The notes under the pieces are model-generated. The model ran no database searches and was not told the origin of the DNA. It worked only from the letters and a program-made list of their open reading frames with translations. The position numbers were made by a program, and so were the translations under genes. A DNA stretch of 53,533 nt from GCA-016699975 sp964420045 (GTDB lineage: Bacteria; Patescibacteriota; Minisyncoccia; Moranbacterales; UBA1568): positions 1 to 53,533 of the forward strand of contig CAYQPQ010000006.1 of assembly GCA_964420045.1 (NCBI GenBank), read 5' to 3'. Of the stretch, positions 17,168 to 25,115 are shown piece after piece (position 1 is the first letter of the stretch; every line of letters starts with the position of its first letter).

Positions 17168-17192
17168 TCAGAAAGAAACCTTCGAAGAATTC

Positions 17193-17573
17193 CTAGATGC
17201 TCGAATTCGAACTCGCATTGAGCCACGAATCCACCGCGCTCACGATCACATATCCGATCAACGCCACGATGACACCGATAATGGAAGCCGTCAAAGCGCT
17301 CTTGGCACTGCCGATTCGCTTCTCATCTCCCGCTGCGGTGAGGTACATGATACCAGCGATCACAAACCCGACAATCGCAATAAAGCCCAAAATCGCGAGA
17401 AGATAGTTCATCGTCGTGTGGATGATGTCATATATGCTCGCATTCGGCGTTCCGCCGCTCTGCGCATTGCTATCTCCGGCAGACCACTGCCCAAACGCCA
17501 CCATCGGAACCGTCACAAACGTCGCGATAAGCGCAAGCGCCCCGATATTTTTCAAAATGAGTGATTTTTTCAT
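17193..17573 (-). CDS. Pilin-like membrane protein with signal peptide
   Basis: This protein has 126 residues. MKKSLILKNIGALALIATFV is a signal-type start. A short Gly/Ser/Asn linker and then the pilin-like double helix follow (NYLLAILGFIAIVGFVIAGI, mark IMYLTAAGDEKRIGSAK, second helix GVIVALIGYVIVSAV). The start is set by a perfect AGGAGGTGAG Shine-Dalgarno sequence, 10 nt upstream and among the strongest in the window, so this subunit may be made in large amounts, as expected of a major pilin (inference). Confidence 0.8.
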   Translation of the reverse strand: MKKSLILKNIGALALIATFVTVPMVAFGQWSAGDSNAQSGGTPNASIYDIIHTTMNYLLAILGFIAIVGFVIAGIMYLTAAGDEKRIGSAKSALTASIIGVIVALIGYVIVSAVDSWLNASSNSSI

Positions 17574-17628
17574 AGTATTTCTCTCACCTCCTTTCTGTTT
17601 TTGATACATTATCAATTCCTTCCTCTCG

Positions 17629-17676
17629 TCATTTCCGCCTTCCATGCCTACCGGCAGGCAGGCGCGAGAATGACAG
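17629..17676. repeat. REP-type hairpin (GTCATTYCCGCCTTC...GAATGAC) carrying a 20-nt palindrome
   Basis: The hairpin arms are split by the family A unit CATGCCTACCGGCAGGCAGG at 17643-17662. Relatives with the same inserted family are at 18057-18098 and 22496-22545; empty relatives are at 36375-36400 and 36472-36498. Confidence 0.7.
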
Positions 17677-17681
17677 GAATG

Positions 17682-17960
17682 CTATTCAAAAAACTTCGCC
17701 ATCGCTCGAACCAACACCAACGATCCCAATCCAATCGCTATGCCAATAACCGCCCACGAAAACGACTTCTTCGCCATGTCGAGCCGAGCGGAACTGCCGG
17801 CAGCTGTGAAGTACAAAATCCCCGAAAACACTAGCGCCAGTATAACAATAAACCCGAATATCGCCAACAGAAAGTCAAGCACACGAAAGAGCGCCGTCGC
17901 CACAGTCGGTGCATCATCAATCACTCCAGCAGCCTGCGCAATAGGAATCATAGAAAACAT
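17682..17960 (-). CDS. Small pilin-like membrane protein
   Basis: This protein has 92 residues. A short leader MFSMIPIAQAAGVIDDAPTV precedes two membrane helices: FLLAIFGFIVILALVFSGIL with the mark YFTAAGSSARLDMAKKSF, then VIGIAIGLGSLVLVRAMAKF. It resembles the second module of the protein at 13923 (also ending with a VRxxA.FF-type tail) more than the other small pilins. No cysteines are present. Confidence 0.7.
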   Translation of the reverse strand: MFSMIPIAQAAGVIDDAPTVATALFRVLDFLLAIFGFIVILALVFSGILYFTAAGSSARLDMAKKSFSWAVIGIAIGLGSLVLVRAMAKFFE

Positions 17961-18056
17961 TCAGACCTTCAATTAACCGGGACGAAAAAAGCCACTTCCC
18001 TCCCCATTATTATTCTCACTCCCCGTTTTCGCCACTCCCTCTCCCTGCTTCGTTAT

Positions 18057-18098
18057 TCCCACGCCTGCCTGTCGGTAGGTAGGAAGGCGGGAATCTAC
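18057..18098. repeat. REP-type hairpin interrupted by a 20-nt palindrome
   Basis: ATTCCCACG and AAGGCGGGAATCT are joined in the empty relative at 36377 (ATTCCCGCGAAGGCGGGAAT). Here they are separated by the family A unit CCTGCCTGTCGGTAGGTAGG at 18064-18083, exactly 20 nt. Confidence 0.75.
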
Positions 18099-18151
18099 GC
18101 TCTACCAGGAGGAAAATCCAAACAGATGAATCAAGAAACTCTCGAAAAAAA

Positions 18152-18874
18152 CTATAACCCATACCTTTTATTCCGCGCACGCAATCGAAGAAGTACAGCA
18201 ACGCCAATGCTAATTAATATAACTGCAATGCCGCCTACAATCGCCAGAATGGAACCAGATCCGTTGTTCGCCGCTGTTGTTCCATTGGTCGAAACAGGCG
18301 CACTCGCCTGAATACCGCGCAACACCACCTCTCCCGATTTCGGATCCCGAAGCACATCGCCATTCTGCTTGAGCAACTTTTTCGTTTCATCACTGAAGTT
18401 CACTGTTGTCCCGACACAGTCCGGCAAACAGGTGTTCATATTCTCTCCCTTCTCGTATTCACATATCCCATTTTTATTGCATGTAAGAAATTTTGAGAGA
18501 TCATACGACAATATGGGCGCATTCACTCCCGACCGGTATACCACAATTGAGCGCGCAAAACTCAAATATGGGGCATCAAACGTAAACGACCCATTTACAG
18601 AAGGAATAAAATCCTTGCGCGCAATTTCTTCTCCGTTGTCAAAAAGGAATCGCAAAGAAAAACTGCCTGACCCATTCTCATCGAAGAATTCCAACGGATT
18701 CAAATCTCGACTCGAATCAACCTGAACGGGAACACCTTTTGATTCATCAAACATTAATCTACTCGAACTTGTATCATACCGGAAATGTATTTGATACACA
18801 GCGGCACTTGCCTGGGAAAACGGAAACAACTCAAGAAGCACGCCCATCAATAAAAACGCAAAAACTTTTCTCAT
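18152..18874 (-). CDS. Exported single-anchor protein of the pilin locus
   Basis: This protein has 240 residues. A signal peptide (MRKVFAFLLMGVLLELFPFS, cleavage near SASA) is followed by a beta-rich extracellular domain. A Cys-rich motif CNKNGICEYEKGENMNTCLP-DC lies at about 130-152, of the CxxGxCExGEN...CxxDC type seen in exported proteins of unknown role. A C-terminal membrane helix (about 208-228) and a basic tail LRLRARNKR anchor it. It has no pilin module. Its place between the pilins and the 704-residue protein suggests a shared surface structure. Confidence 0.7.
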   Translation of the reverse strand: MRKVFAFLLMGVLLELFPFSQASAAVYQIHFRYDTSSSRLMFDESKGVPVQVDSSRDLNPLEFFDENGSGSFSLRFLFDNGEEIARKDFIPSVNGSFTFDAPYLSFARSIVVYRSGVNAPILSYDLSKFLTCNKNGICEYEKGENMNTCLPDCVGTTVNFSDETKKLLKQNGDVLRDPKSGEVVLRGIQASAPVSTNGTTAANNGSGSILAIVGGIAVILISIGVAVLLRLRARNKRYGL

Positions 18875-18902
18875 AACAAAAATTCAAAACACAAACAAGT
18901 CA

Positions 18903-21017
18903 TTATTTACAGGAACTCGCATACTCCGAAACGCGGTCACAATAAGATTTTCCACTTTGAATCTCCCCGCAATCATACCACTTTCCACTTACATTCCTCG
19001 GAGAAATATTGCAATGATACCCTCTATTATAACACCCTGCCAAACTCTTCAGTCCGTCAATTGTGCAATCTATCCGCTTCGATGAATCATCAACACACCG
19101 GACATTATGGGAAGATTTAAACCCTGCGGCCACTTTCGCTCCGCACGCGATATCTTTGTTTACATCTGCCTTCATTGCTTCGCACGTAGAGAATCCGCAT
19201 AGCGTCTTATAATTGCTCGGCATAGTCTGAGAAACCCCACATGCACCCGTTGGAGAAGATGCCTTTGAACACGTGCTGGTCTGTCCATAGTGTTCCCCTG
19301 CTTGAAGAATCGCCATGTAGTCGTTCGCCGGCATAAAGGTTTGATTCTGAACCGCCGCTTTTACGGCAGCATCATTTGCACAGGCACCGGTTCCGCATGT
19401 TACGGTTCCACCACCATCACCACCGCCTGTTGATCCTGTACCCCCCGTCGCTCCATTTACTCCTGTTCGTACATATTTCGACTTCGTATCGCAACTATAG
19501 GTGAACCATGAGCCATTCGTCTTGAAGGAAAATGATGCCGTATCCGTCCCGAGTGCACCGTCTGCCAGAACCATCAGAATCACATTGATCGCCACCCACC
19601 CCAAGAGTACGATAGCGAAGCCATAGAGCGCCGCCTTGATACCACTTTTTGCCACACCAATCATCTGTGTGTTGCCTGCCGAGGCAATATAGAGTATGCC
19701 CATCGCCACCAAGACCGCAAACGCGATATATGTCATCACCGTAAAAATCCAACTTGTGATATTCTTCATGAGAAGAAAAAGGTGGCACAACGTACAAACC
19801 GCCGATTCATCCACATCTCCCGTACTCGGGTCATCACACGACCGTCCACACGGAACAATGCCCGCATTCTCCGAGAGACACCGCGGGGCTGTCGACGGAT
19901 CAACCTGTGTCTTGCAACAAGTCTGTCCAGTAGAACAGTCAAACTGCCCGAGTGGTGTTCCCAAGCAAGACGTCACCATTTCACAAGTACCACCATAATC
20001 ATCCACACATTTCTCTGTTGCTGCAGCGTAACAACACGCCACGCTGCCGGTACACCCTGTTGCACCTGTCAATGCCGTCCCACTCGAACACGTCGAGGTT
20101 GTCGAACACGCCCCCGACTGCGTCGTTCCGCTCGAGTCTTTACCGGAGCAAGAACTCGCCGCCTCTCCAAACACCGCCGACACCGCCGTATCAGCACCCA
20201 ACGAAAGTGTACACGTTGTATTGGTTCCGCACGAACTCGCACCATTGTCCCACTTGGTAAAACTTGTCCCAGAGTCCGGTTTTGCCGTCAGAGTCACCGA
20301 CGGGTTTGCTCCCGGAAACACCAGCGAGCAAATCGAACCGCAGTCAATGCCGGACGGAGAACTTGTCACGGTTCCATTTCCACTCTTGCTTACCGTCAAC
20401 TTGTGACCGATTTCGAAATTCGCTATCACTGCCTTCGTCCCATCCATAACGACCGTACAAGAAGCTCCTTTATTATCTCCGCCCTTGCAGGAAACTCCCG
20501 ACCATATTACGAAAGCCGATGAGGCATTTGGAACGGCATTCAGCGTTACTTCCGTATTGGCAGAAAAATTCCCCGAACACGACGAACCGCAATTTATCGC
20601 ACTCGGAGTACTCGTAACCGTCCCCGAACCAGCACCGCCCATAGATACGGAAAGTGGAAAAGTACTGGCAACAAAAGTAGCAGAAGCTGTTAATCCAGAA
20701 GCCGTCATGGTAAGAGAGCACGCTGTTCCGGAAGATGCTGGGCAAGCGCCGCTCCAACCGCCGAACGTACTTCCCTCGGCAGGACTCGCTATGAGATTCA
20801 CCGTCGCATTTGGCGTAACATCACATTGGCACGTGGTACCGCCCGCACCGCAAGCAAGGTTCGCGCCATTACAGCCGGTACTGACAATAGTCCCGGAGCC
20901 AGTACTCGAACTCGACACCGATACCGACAGCGTTGCCGCCGAAACATTCGGAACAAAAAAGAACGGAAAAAGAAATAAACCGAATAGAAGAACGGAAAGT
21001 TTTTTCGAAAACACCAT
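18903..21017 (-). CDS. Large exported fusion: InlB-type repeats, Cys region, pilin-like helices, transglycosylase-like C terminus
   Basis: This 704-residue protein has a signal peptide to about residue 28. Three repeats of the divergent InlB B-repeat type (G-x-G-T-V-x-S-x-P-x-G-I-D-C...F..W pattern) fill about 30-285. A Cys-rich part follows to about 375, then two or three membrane helices near 410-485 with the pilin mark GILYIASAGN. The C-terminal ~145 residues hold AGEHYGQ and GACGVSQTMPSNY. These align by eye with the Glu and GxxGLMQIMP blocks of goose-type/SLT lytic transglycosylases. Such enzymes cut peptidoglycan to let secretion machines through. The combination suggests an adhesin-tipped or wall-opening component of the pilin apparatus (inference). 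Confidence 0.75.
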   Translation of the reverse strand: MVFSKKLSVLLFGLFLFPFFFVPNVSAATLSVSVSSSSTGSGTIVSTGCNGANLACGAGGTTCQCDVTPNATVNLIASPAEGSTFGGWSGACPASSGTACSLTMTASGLTASATFVASTFPLSVSMGGAGSGTVTSTPSAINCGSSCSGNFSANTEVTLNAVPNASSAFVIWSGVSCKGGDNKGASCTVVMDGTKAVIANFEIGHKLTVSKSGNGTVTSSPSGIDCGSICSLVFPGANPSVTLTAKPDSGTSFTKWDNGASSCGTNTTCTLSLGADTAVSAVFGEAASSCSGKDSSGTTQSGACSTTSTCSSGTALTGATGCTGSVACCYAAATEKCVDDYGGTCEMVTSCLGTPLGQFDCSTGQTCCKTQVDPSTAPRCLSENAGIVPCGRSCDDPSTGDVDESAVCTLCHLFLLMKNITSWIFTVMTYIAFAVLVAMGILYIASAGNTQMIGVAKSGIKAALYGFAIVLLGWVAINVILMVLADGALGTDTASFSFKTNGSWFTYSCDTKSKYVRTGVNGATGGTGSTGGGDGGGTVTCGTGACANDAAVKAAVQNQTFMPANDYMAILQAGEHYGQTSTCSKASSPTGACGVSQTMPSNYKTLCGFSTCEAMKADVNKDIACGAKVAAGFKSSHNVRCVDDSSKRIDCTIDGLKSLAGCYNRGYHCNISPRNVSGKWYDCGEIQSGKSYCDRVSEYASSCK

Positions 21018-21065
21018 ATAAGAGAATCAAATTCATTACAGAATTCATTCACACACACGAGCAGG

Positions 21066-22427
21066 CTACTTCCTCTCCACCTGACCAATGCGGCTTTCGG
21101 CTGTGGAAAGCGCCTGATTGACCGTCGCTTCGCCCAAATTGACCGATGTCACCATATCACCCAAGATCTTCTCGATACTCTCGGGATCCGACTGCTTCCA
21201 ATTCCGCGTAATCAGATTGCCATCCGCAAAGGGCCCGAGCACCGGATCGGTTTTCTGCTTTTCCACCAAGTCACGCCGAGCCGCCGGTGCGCCTGTTTTC
21301 TCAAGATACGCTGCTGCCGGATCGAATGTGCTCGAAAAATCCTTGGCATTTCCCGTTATCGCATTTTGCAAATGCACCGTACCTGTCGGAGGAAACGCCG
21401 CGTATTTCAAAAACTGCCACGATTCGAAAACCCGTATCTTGTCAAAAAGTGCGGTGTCCTTCGTCCCTTGAGGAGCGGTCTTATTCTTCGCAACGACAAA
21501 CCCCCAATAATTCGGAAAGTTGAAAGGCTGCGCACCGGTCGGCTGCGGCAAAGGCGAAACCGCGAAATTCAACTTCGAGTTCTTTCGCTTAATAGTGTCG
21601 TAGTGCCACGAGTAATTGATCATCATCGCCGCCGTTCCTTCATAGAACGCATCGATCGAGTAGTGCATGCGCGGATTCCACGTATAGAGCGACGAAGTCG
21701 GATTGGCAAACTGCGTATAGAACGTAAGTGCGTTCACGCCGGCAGCGGCATTCAAACGAAGATCGCGCCCGTTTCCGCGCGGCACCAAGACGCCGTTTTG
21801 CAAAAAGAGCGCCGAGAGCACGTCCGTTGAACGATTGATATTGCCCGCTGTGCCGAGCGCCGCGCCCGACTGCGTAATCTCGCCAAATGAGTTGATGCGC
21901 GTGAGCAAGCGAACATCATCCTGAAACTGATCCCAGGTGGAGGGAGGCGTCGTAATGCCCGCCGCACCTAGAAGATCTTTGTTGTAATACAGCGCGAGTG
22001 AATCCGCCGAGAGCGCGACGCCCGAAACTTTCCCGTCATCCGTCACGAAATCATCACCAGCAGTATCAACAAAGGCATTCCGATAGCTCCGCTCATCGAT
22101 GAGTGTCTCCGGCGCCGTCACAATTTTGTCAGCAAAGGCCGGTGTCCACGAATTCCGAATGAGGAAAATATCCGGGCCATTCCCCGCCGCGAGCGCATCA
22201 AGAAGATCTTGCCGGTAAGTATCCACAGCCAGCTTCCGATAATTCACATTGCCCACATTCGGATTGAGTGTTTTGTATTGCCCGATAACCTGGCGCAGCG
22301 CCTCCGAATCATCAAAAATCCCCCACACCTCAAGATCTATCTTGTACGTCGTATCCATTTGCCGCAACCCACACCCGGAGAGCGACACCGTCGCCACTCC
22401 CAAAGCCAAACCCACAACAATTCTCAT
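21066..22427 (-). CDS. Extracellular solute-binding lipoprotein (family 1, sugar-type)
   Basis: This 453-residue lipoprotein has a signal peptide and the lipobox LSGC at 16-19, so Cys19 is the predicted lipidated residue. The mature part matches ABC-transporter substrate-binding proteins of the sugar type: GPDIFLIRNSWTPAFADK, SADSLALYYNKDLL, PPSTWDQFQDDVRLL and TAAMMINYSWHYDT. No permease or ATPase gene is beside it. It stands at the head of the pilin locus and may serve that locus rather than uptake. The ATG at 22427 is chosen because GAGGAGG precedes it at ideal spacing; an ATG five codons earlier overlaps that site. Confidence 0.88.
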   Translation of the reverse strand: MRIVVGLALGVATVSLSGCGLRQMDTTYKIDLEVWGIFDDSEALRQVIGQYKTLNPNVGNVNYRKLAVDTYRQDLLDALAAGNGPDIFLIRNSWTPAFADKIVTAPETLIDERSYRNAFVDTAGDDFVTDDGKVSGVALSADSLALYYNKDLLGAAGITTPPSTWDQFQDDVRLLTRINSFGEITQSGAALGTAGNINRSTDVLSALFLQNGVLVPRGNGRDLRLNAAAGVNALTFYTQFANPTSSLYTWNPRMHYSIDAFYEGTAAMMINYSWHYDTIKRKNSKLNFAVSPLPQPTGAQPFNFPNYWGFVVAKNKTAPQGTKDTALFDKIRVFESWQFLKYAAFPPTGTVHLQNAITGNAKDFSSTFDPAAAYLEKTGAPAARRDLVEKQKTDPVLGPFADGNLITRNWKQSDPESIEKILGDMVTSVNLGEATVNQALSTAESRIGQVERK

Positions 22428-22495
22428 CAAAACCCTCCTCATAAAAACACATTTTTATTTTTGGAAACCCACTTTTTCCACAGTTTCCCCTCACG

Positions 22496-22545
22496 TCATT
22501 CCCGCCTTCCTACCTACCGGCAGGCAGGCGCAGGAACGACGGGAA
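22496..22545. repeat. REP-type hairpin interrupted by a 20-nt palindrome
   Basis: GTCATTCCCGCCTT and CGCAGGAACGAC flank the family A unit CCTACCTACCGGCAGGCAGG at 22509-22528. The break lies at the same loop position as in the copy at 18064. Confidence 0.75.
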
Positions 22546-22548
22546 AAA

Positions 22549-23094
22549 TCATTTCTGACAAACAAGCGCGTAGTGGTAATCTCCCGCCAAGATATCTTTC
22601 ACCGGGGAGAATCCTCTTTCAGAGAGCATCTCAATCAATTTCTCCCGAGAAATGCGCAACGATATATCCGGCCCAAACGACGCCTCCGTATCGTTCCATT
22701 CCATAATAAACAAAAATCCGCCCGGTTTCAGCACGCGGTACGCCTCCCAGAGCATCGTCTCCTTGCTCTTATTCTGAAACAGCACGTCCTTCATAATCAC
22801 CCAATCCAAACTGTTATCCGGCAATCCCGATCCGCCTTCTCGCTCCAGATTCACCCGTTTCGCTGTCACATTGGAGAGCCCGAGTGCTTTGGCACGGCTT
22901 GCCACTGCCTCAAGCGACGACGGTAAGATATCAAGCGCATATACCGTACCCGATTTCCCCACCGCCCGCGCGAAAGCGAGCGAAAAGAACCCCGATCCGC
23001 ATCCGAAGTCCGCCACCGACGCGTTTTCCAACGCATCAAGCTGGTCAATCACTTCTTCCGGCTTCACAAAATTATTCGTCAACGTCGTTCCCAT
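22549..23094 (-). CDS. Class I SAM-dependent methyltransferase
   Basis: This 181-residue Rossmann-fold methyltransferase has motif I VADFGCGSGFF at about 27-37, the acidic residue after strand 2 in YALDI, and the motif IV/post-I block DWVIMKDVL. YRVLKPGGFLFIMEW is the usual strand 5 neighbourhood. It is closest in type to UbiE/arsenite-methyltransferase-like small enzymes; the substrate is unknown. The frame runs upstream over the tRNA-Ser relic, but the ATG at 23094 (MGTTLTNNFVKPEEV) begins the conserved part. Confidence 0.85.
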   Translation of the reverse strand: MGTTLTNNFVKPEEVIDQLDALENASVADFGCGSGFFSLAFARAVGKSGTVYALDILPSSLEAVASRAKALGLSNVTAKRVNLEREGGSGLPDNSLDWVIMKDVLFQNKSKETMLWEAYRVLKPGGFLFIMEWNDTEASFGPDISLRISREKLIEMLSERGFSPVKDILAGDYHYALVCQK

Positions 23095-23184
23095 ATAGAG
23101 TATGACATGCCTATCCACAACGGTTGCAAAAAGAATAGCCTCATTGTACAACAGAAACACCGAGTCAACAAACGGTACGGAAAC

Positions 23185-23310
23185 GGAGAGGTCGCATAGT
23201 GGCCGAGTGCACTCGCTTGGAAAGCGGGCATACCGCAAGGTATCGAGGGTTCGCCGAGTCATCCGACTCGGCGTCCGGTCGGATGACCGGACGAATCCCT
23301 ACAAAGCAAA
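23185..23310 (+). pseudogene. tRNA-Ser(GGA) relic with a 40-nt double-palindrome insert in the T-loop
   Basis: The acceptor 5' strand GGAGAGG, the anticodon arm CTCGC-TTGGAAA-GCGGG and a long variable arm (ATACC/GGTAT) are intact. The T-arm reads GAGGGTTC, then 40 nt (23253-23292), then GAATCCCT. The 40 nt are two abutting 20-nt palindromes. The 3' acceptor strand found in the intact copy is missing, so it should not be functional. An intact tRNA-Ser with the same anticodon follows 20-30 nt later. Confidence 0.75.
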
Positions 23311-23331
23311 GACAAAAGTAAAAAGATACTT

Positions 23332-23418
23332 GGAGAGGTGCGTGAGCGGTTTAAACGGCAGTCCTGGAAAGACTGTGTGTTAGAAATAGCACCGAGGGTT
23401 CGAATCCCTCCCTCTCCG
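23332..23418 (+). tRNA. tRNA-Ser (anticodon GGA)
   Basis: This is a class II tRNA. It has acceptor GGAGAGG/CCTCTCC, anticodon arm CAGTC-CTGGAAA-GACTG, a long variable arm, T-arm GAGGG-TTCGAAT-CCCTC and discriminator G. CCA is not encoded. Confidence 0.93.
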
Positions 23419-23442
23419 CACAGTAATTCCCAACAAACCCCC

Positions 23443-23691
23443 ATGAAAGGCCGCATTGTTTCGCTTCCGCCGGATGCACCAAAGAAAGGTGAGATCTATC
23501 GCCACTACAAAGGCGACGCCTATCGAATACATGAACTTGCGCTTCACTCAAATGATGAGGAGTGGATGGTCGTCTACGAACCACTCTACGAAAATCCCGA
23601 CACGCCCTTCTTTACTCGCCCACTCCGCGAATGGCGCCAGGAAGTCAAATGGAACGGCAACCGCGTCGAACGATTCAAGAAAGTCTCCTAA
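23443..23691 (+). CDS. DUF1653 domain protein
   Basis: This 82-residue protein carries the DUF1653 pattern: GEIYRHYKGDAYRIHELALH, then EEWMVVYEPLYE and FTRPLREWRQEV. The family is widespread, small, soluble and functionally uncharacterised. The start at 23443 is the first ATG after the tRNA-Ser gene; earlier codons of the frame lie inside the tRNA. It is followed by apbE after 5 nt. Confidence 0.85.
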   Translation: MKGRIVSLPPDAPKKGEIYRHYKGDAYRIHELALHSNDEEWMVVYEPLYENPDTPFFTRPLREWRQEVKWNGNRVERFKKVS

Positions 23692-23696
23692 ACACC

Positions 23697-24581
23697 ATGC
23701 CCCTCCCCCACAAACACGCCTACGCCGCCTTCGGGTCGCACTGGGAAATAACCGTCTGGGACGATATAGCATCGTCCCATTTTCATGCACTCATGAGAGA
23801 AGTCCTCGCTCGTTCAGAGCAATTTGAAGCCATATTCTCTCGATTCATCCCAACATCTCTCGTCTCGCGCATAGCCACCGAGCGACAAACCGGCGAAATC
23901 ACCGTGCCACGCGATTTCACCGCCATGCTTCGTCTGTATTTCCAGCTCTACCAAGCAACCGATGGAAAAATCACGCCACTCATCGGACACACCCTCTCCG
24001 ATCTTGGCTACGATGCCGACTATTCCCTCTCGCCACAAAAAATAGTCCGGCTTTCTCCCGATCTTCTGGAAACCGTAACACTCATTGATAGCGCACATAT
24101 TGCTGTCAAATATCCCGTTCTTTTCGACTTCGGCGCGATCGGCAAGGGTTACTTCTGCGACCGCATCGCCGATTTCCTCCGAGAGAATGCTATTCGAAGA
24201 TTTCTCGTCAACGGAAGCGGCGACATCGTCTACGAAGGAAATAGCGAAGCCATACACGTAGGGCTCGAACACCCGAGCGACACCACAAAAGTTGTCGGCT
24301 CCGTCGAAATGACCCGAGGCGCCCTCTGCGCCTCCGGCACCAATCGCCGAAGATGGCAAAACTACCACCACATCATCGACCCCGACACGACCACCTCCCC
24401 CGAACACCTCCTCGCCACCTGGGTCATCGCCGAAAACGCCGCTCTCGCCGACATCCTTGCAACCGCCCTCTTCCTCGCCGCTCCACAAGCGCTCCGCACC
24501 GCCATCCCCTTCGAATACGCAACGCTCGATCCGACACTTATTCTCCATCAATCTCATGACTTCAGAGCAAAGACATATTGA
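23697..24581 (+). CDS. apbE: FAD:protein FMN transferase
   Basis: ApbE enzymes use FAD to attach FMN to a Thr or Ser of partner proteins. The 294 residues show the core blocks FDFGAIGKGYFCDRI (143-157), FLVNGSGDIVYEG (169-181), GALCASGTNRRRW and HHIIDPDTT. The metal/flavin-binding region ENAALADILATALFLA follows. No signal peptide or lipobox is visible, so it is either cytoplasmic or exported in an unusual way. A plausible acceptor is the FMN-binding protein at 25116-25652, two genes on. Confidence 0.92.
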   Translation: MPLPHKHAYAAFGSHWEITVWDDIASSHFHALMREVLARSEQFEAIFSRFIPTSLVSRIATERQTGEITVPRDFTAMLRLYFQLYQATDGKITPLIGHTLSDLGYDADYSLSPQKIVRLSPDLLETVTLIDSAHIAVKYPVLFDFGAIGKGYFCDRIADFLRENAIRRFLVNGSGDIVYEGNSEAIHVGLEHPSDTTKVVGSVEMTRGALCASGTNRRRWQNYHHIIDPDTTTSPEHLLATWVIAENAALADILATALFLAAPQALRTAIPFEYATLDPTLILHQSHDFRAKTY

Positions 24582-24653
24582 CAGAAACGAGGAAACAGAA
24601 TACAAATTAAACAAAGTTCTTTCCACTGCCGTCCACTCCAACGGGAAATAGCG

Positions 24654-25037
24654 ATGACAAAGCCGATACATATCGTGAAACATGTACGAAAACTCTCACT
24701 CCCAAATCAAACGACCCCTGTGTTGGAGACTCTGATAAGACAAGCAACAAGCCTTCGCGGCAAAACAGGGACAGTGACCATTACGGCGCGACTCTTTCCA
24801 CATCCCAGGCATGGCACCGAATGTTTCGATTTCTCAGTAGAAATAAGGAAACGCTCTCTGAGCGACTACGAAAGAAGAAAGATATTCTCCGAAGTGGTCG
24901 ATTCGACAACAAAATACGAACGGGTGGGACTGCTCTTTACACTTGAACAAGTGCTGACAGGTATTCTTATTTCTTTCCGAGGAGACCCCTTCGCACTTTG
25001 GGATGGACAGCGGTTTCACGCTCTCTCGCAAACCTGA
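24654..25037 (+). CDS. Hypothetical protein
   Basis: This soluble 127-residue protein is not recognised. It looks alpha/beta, with a strand-like TVTITARLFPHP, then FDFSVEIRKRSLSDYERRKI and a hydrophobic GLLFTLEQVLTGILISFRG. No signal, membrane helix or metal motif is seen. It ends at a bidirectional terminator and starts 72 nt after apbE, so co-transcription with apbE is possible. Confidence 0.6.
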   Translation: MTKPIHIVKHVRKLSLPNQTTPVLETLIRQATSLRGKTGTVTITARLFPHPRHGTECFDFSVEIRKRSLSDYERRKIFSEVVDSTTKYERVGLLFTLEQVLTGILISFRGDPFALWDGQRFHALSQT

Positions 25038-25056
25038 CAAACTTCACGAAACAAAC

Positions 25057-25090
25057 AAACGGACACTGCCAAAAACAGCGTCCGTTTTCT
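25057..25090. terminator. Bidirectional terminator
   Basis: The stem AACGGACACTG/CAGCGTCCGTT with one mismatch has A residues on the left and TTTTCTTC on the right. It serves the rightward 127-residue gene and the leftward FMN-binding gene. Confidence 0.8.
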
Positions 25091-25115
25091 TCATCAGGAA
25101 TATCCGCACGAAAAT

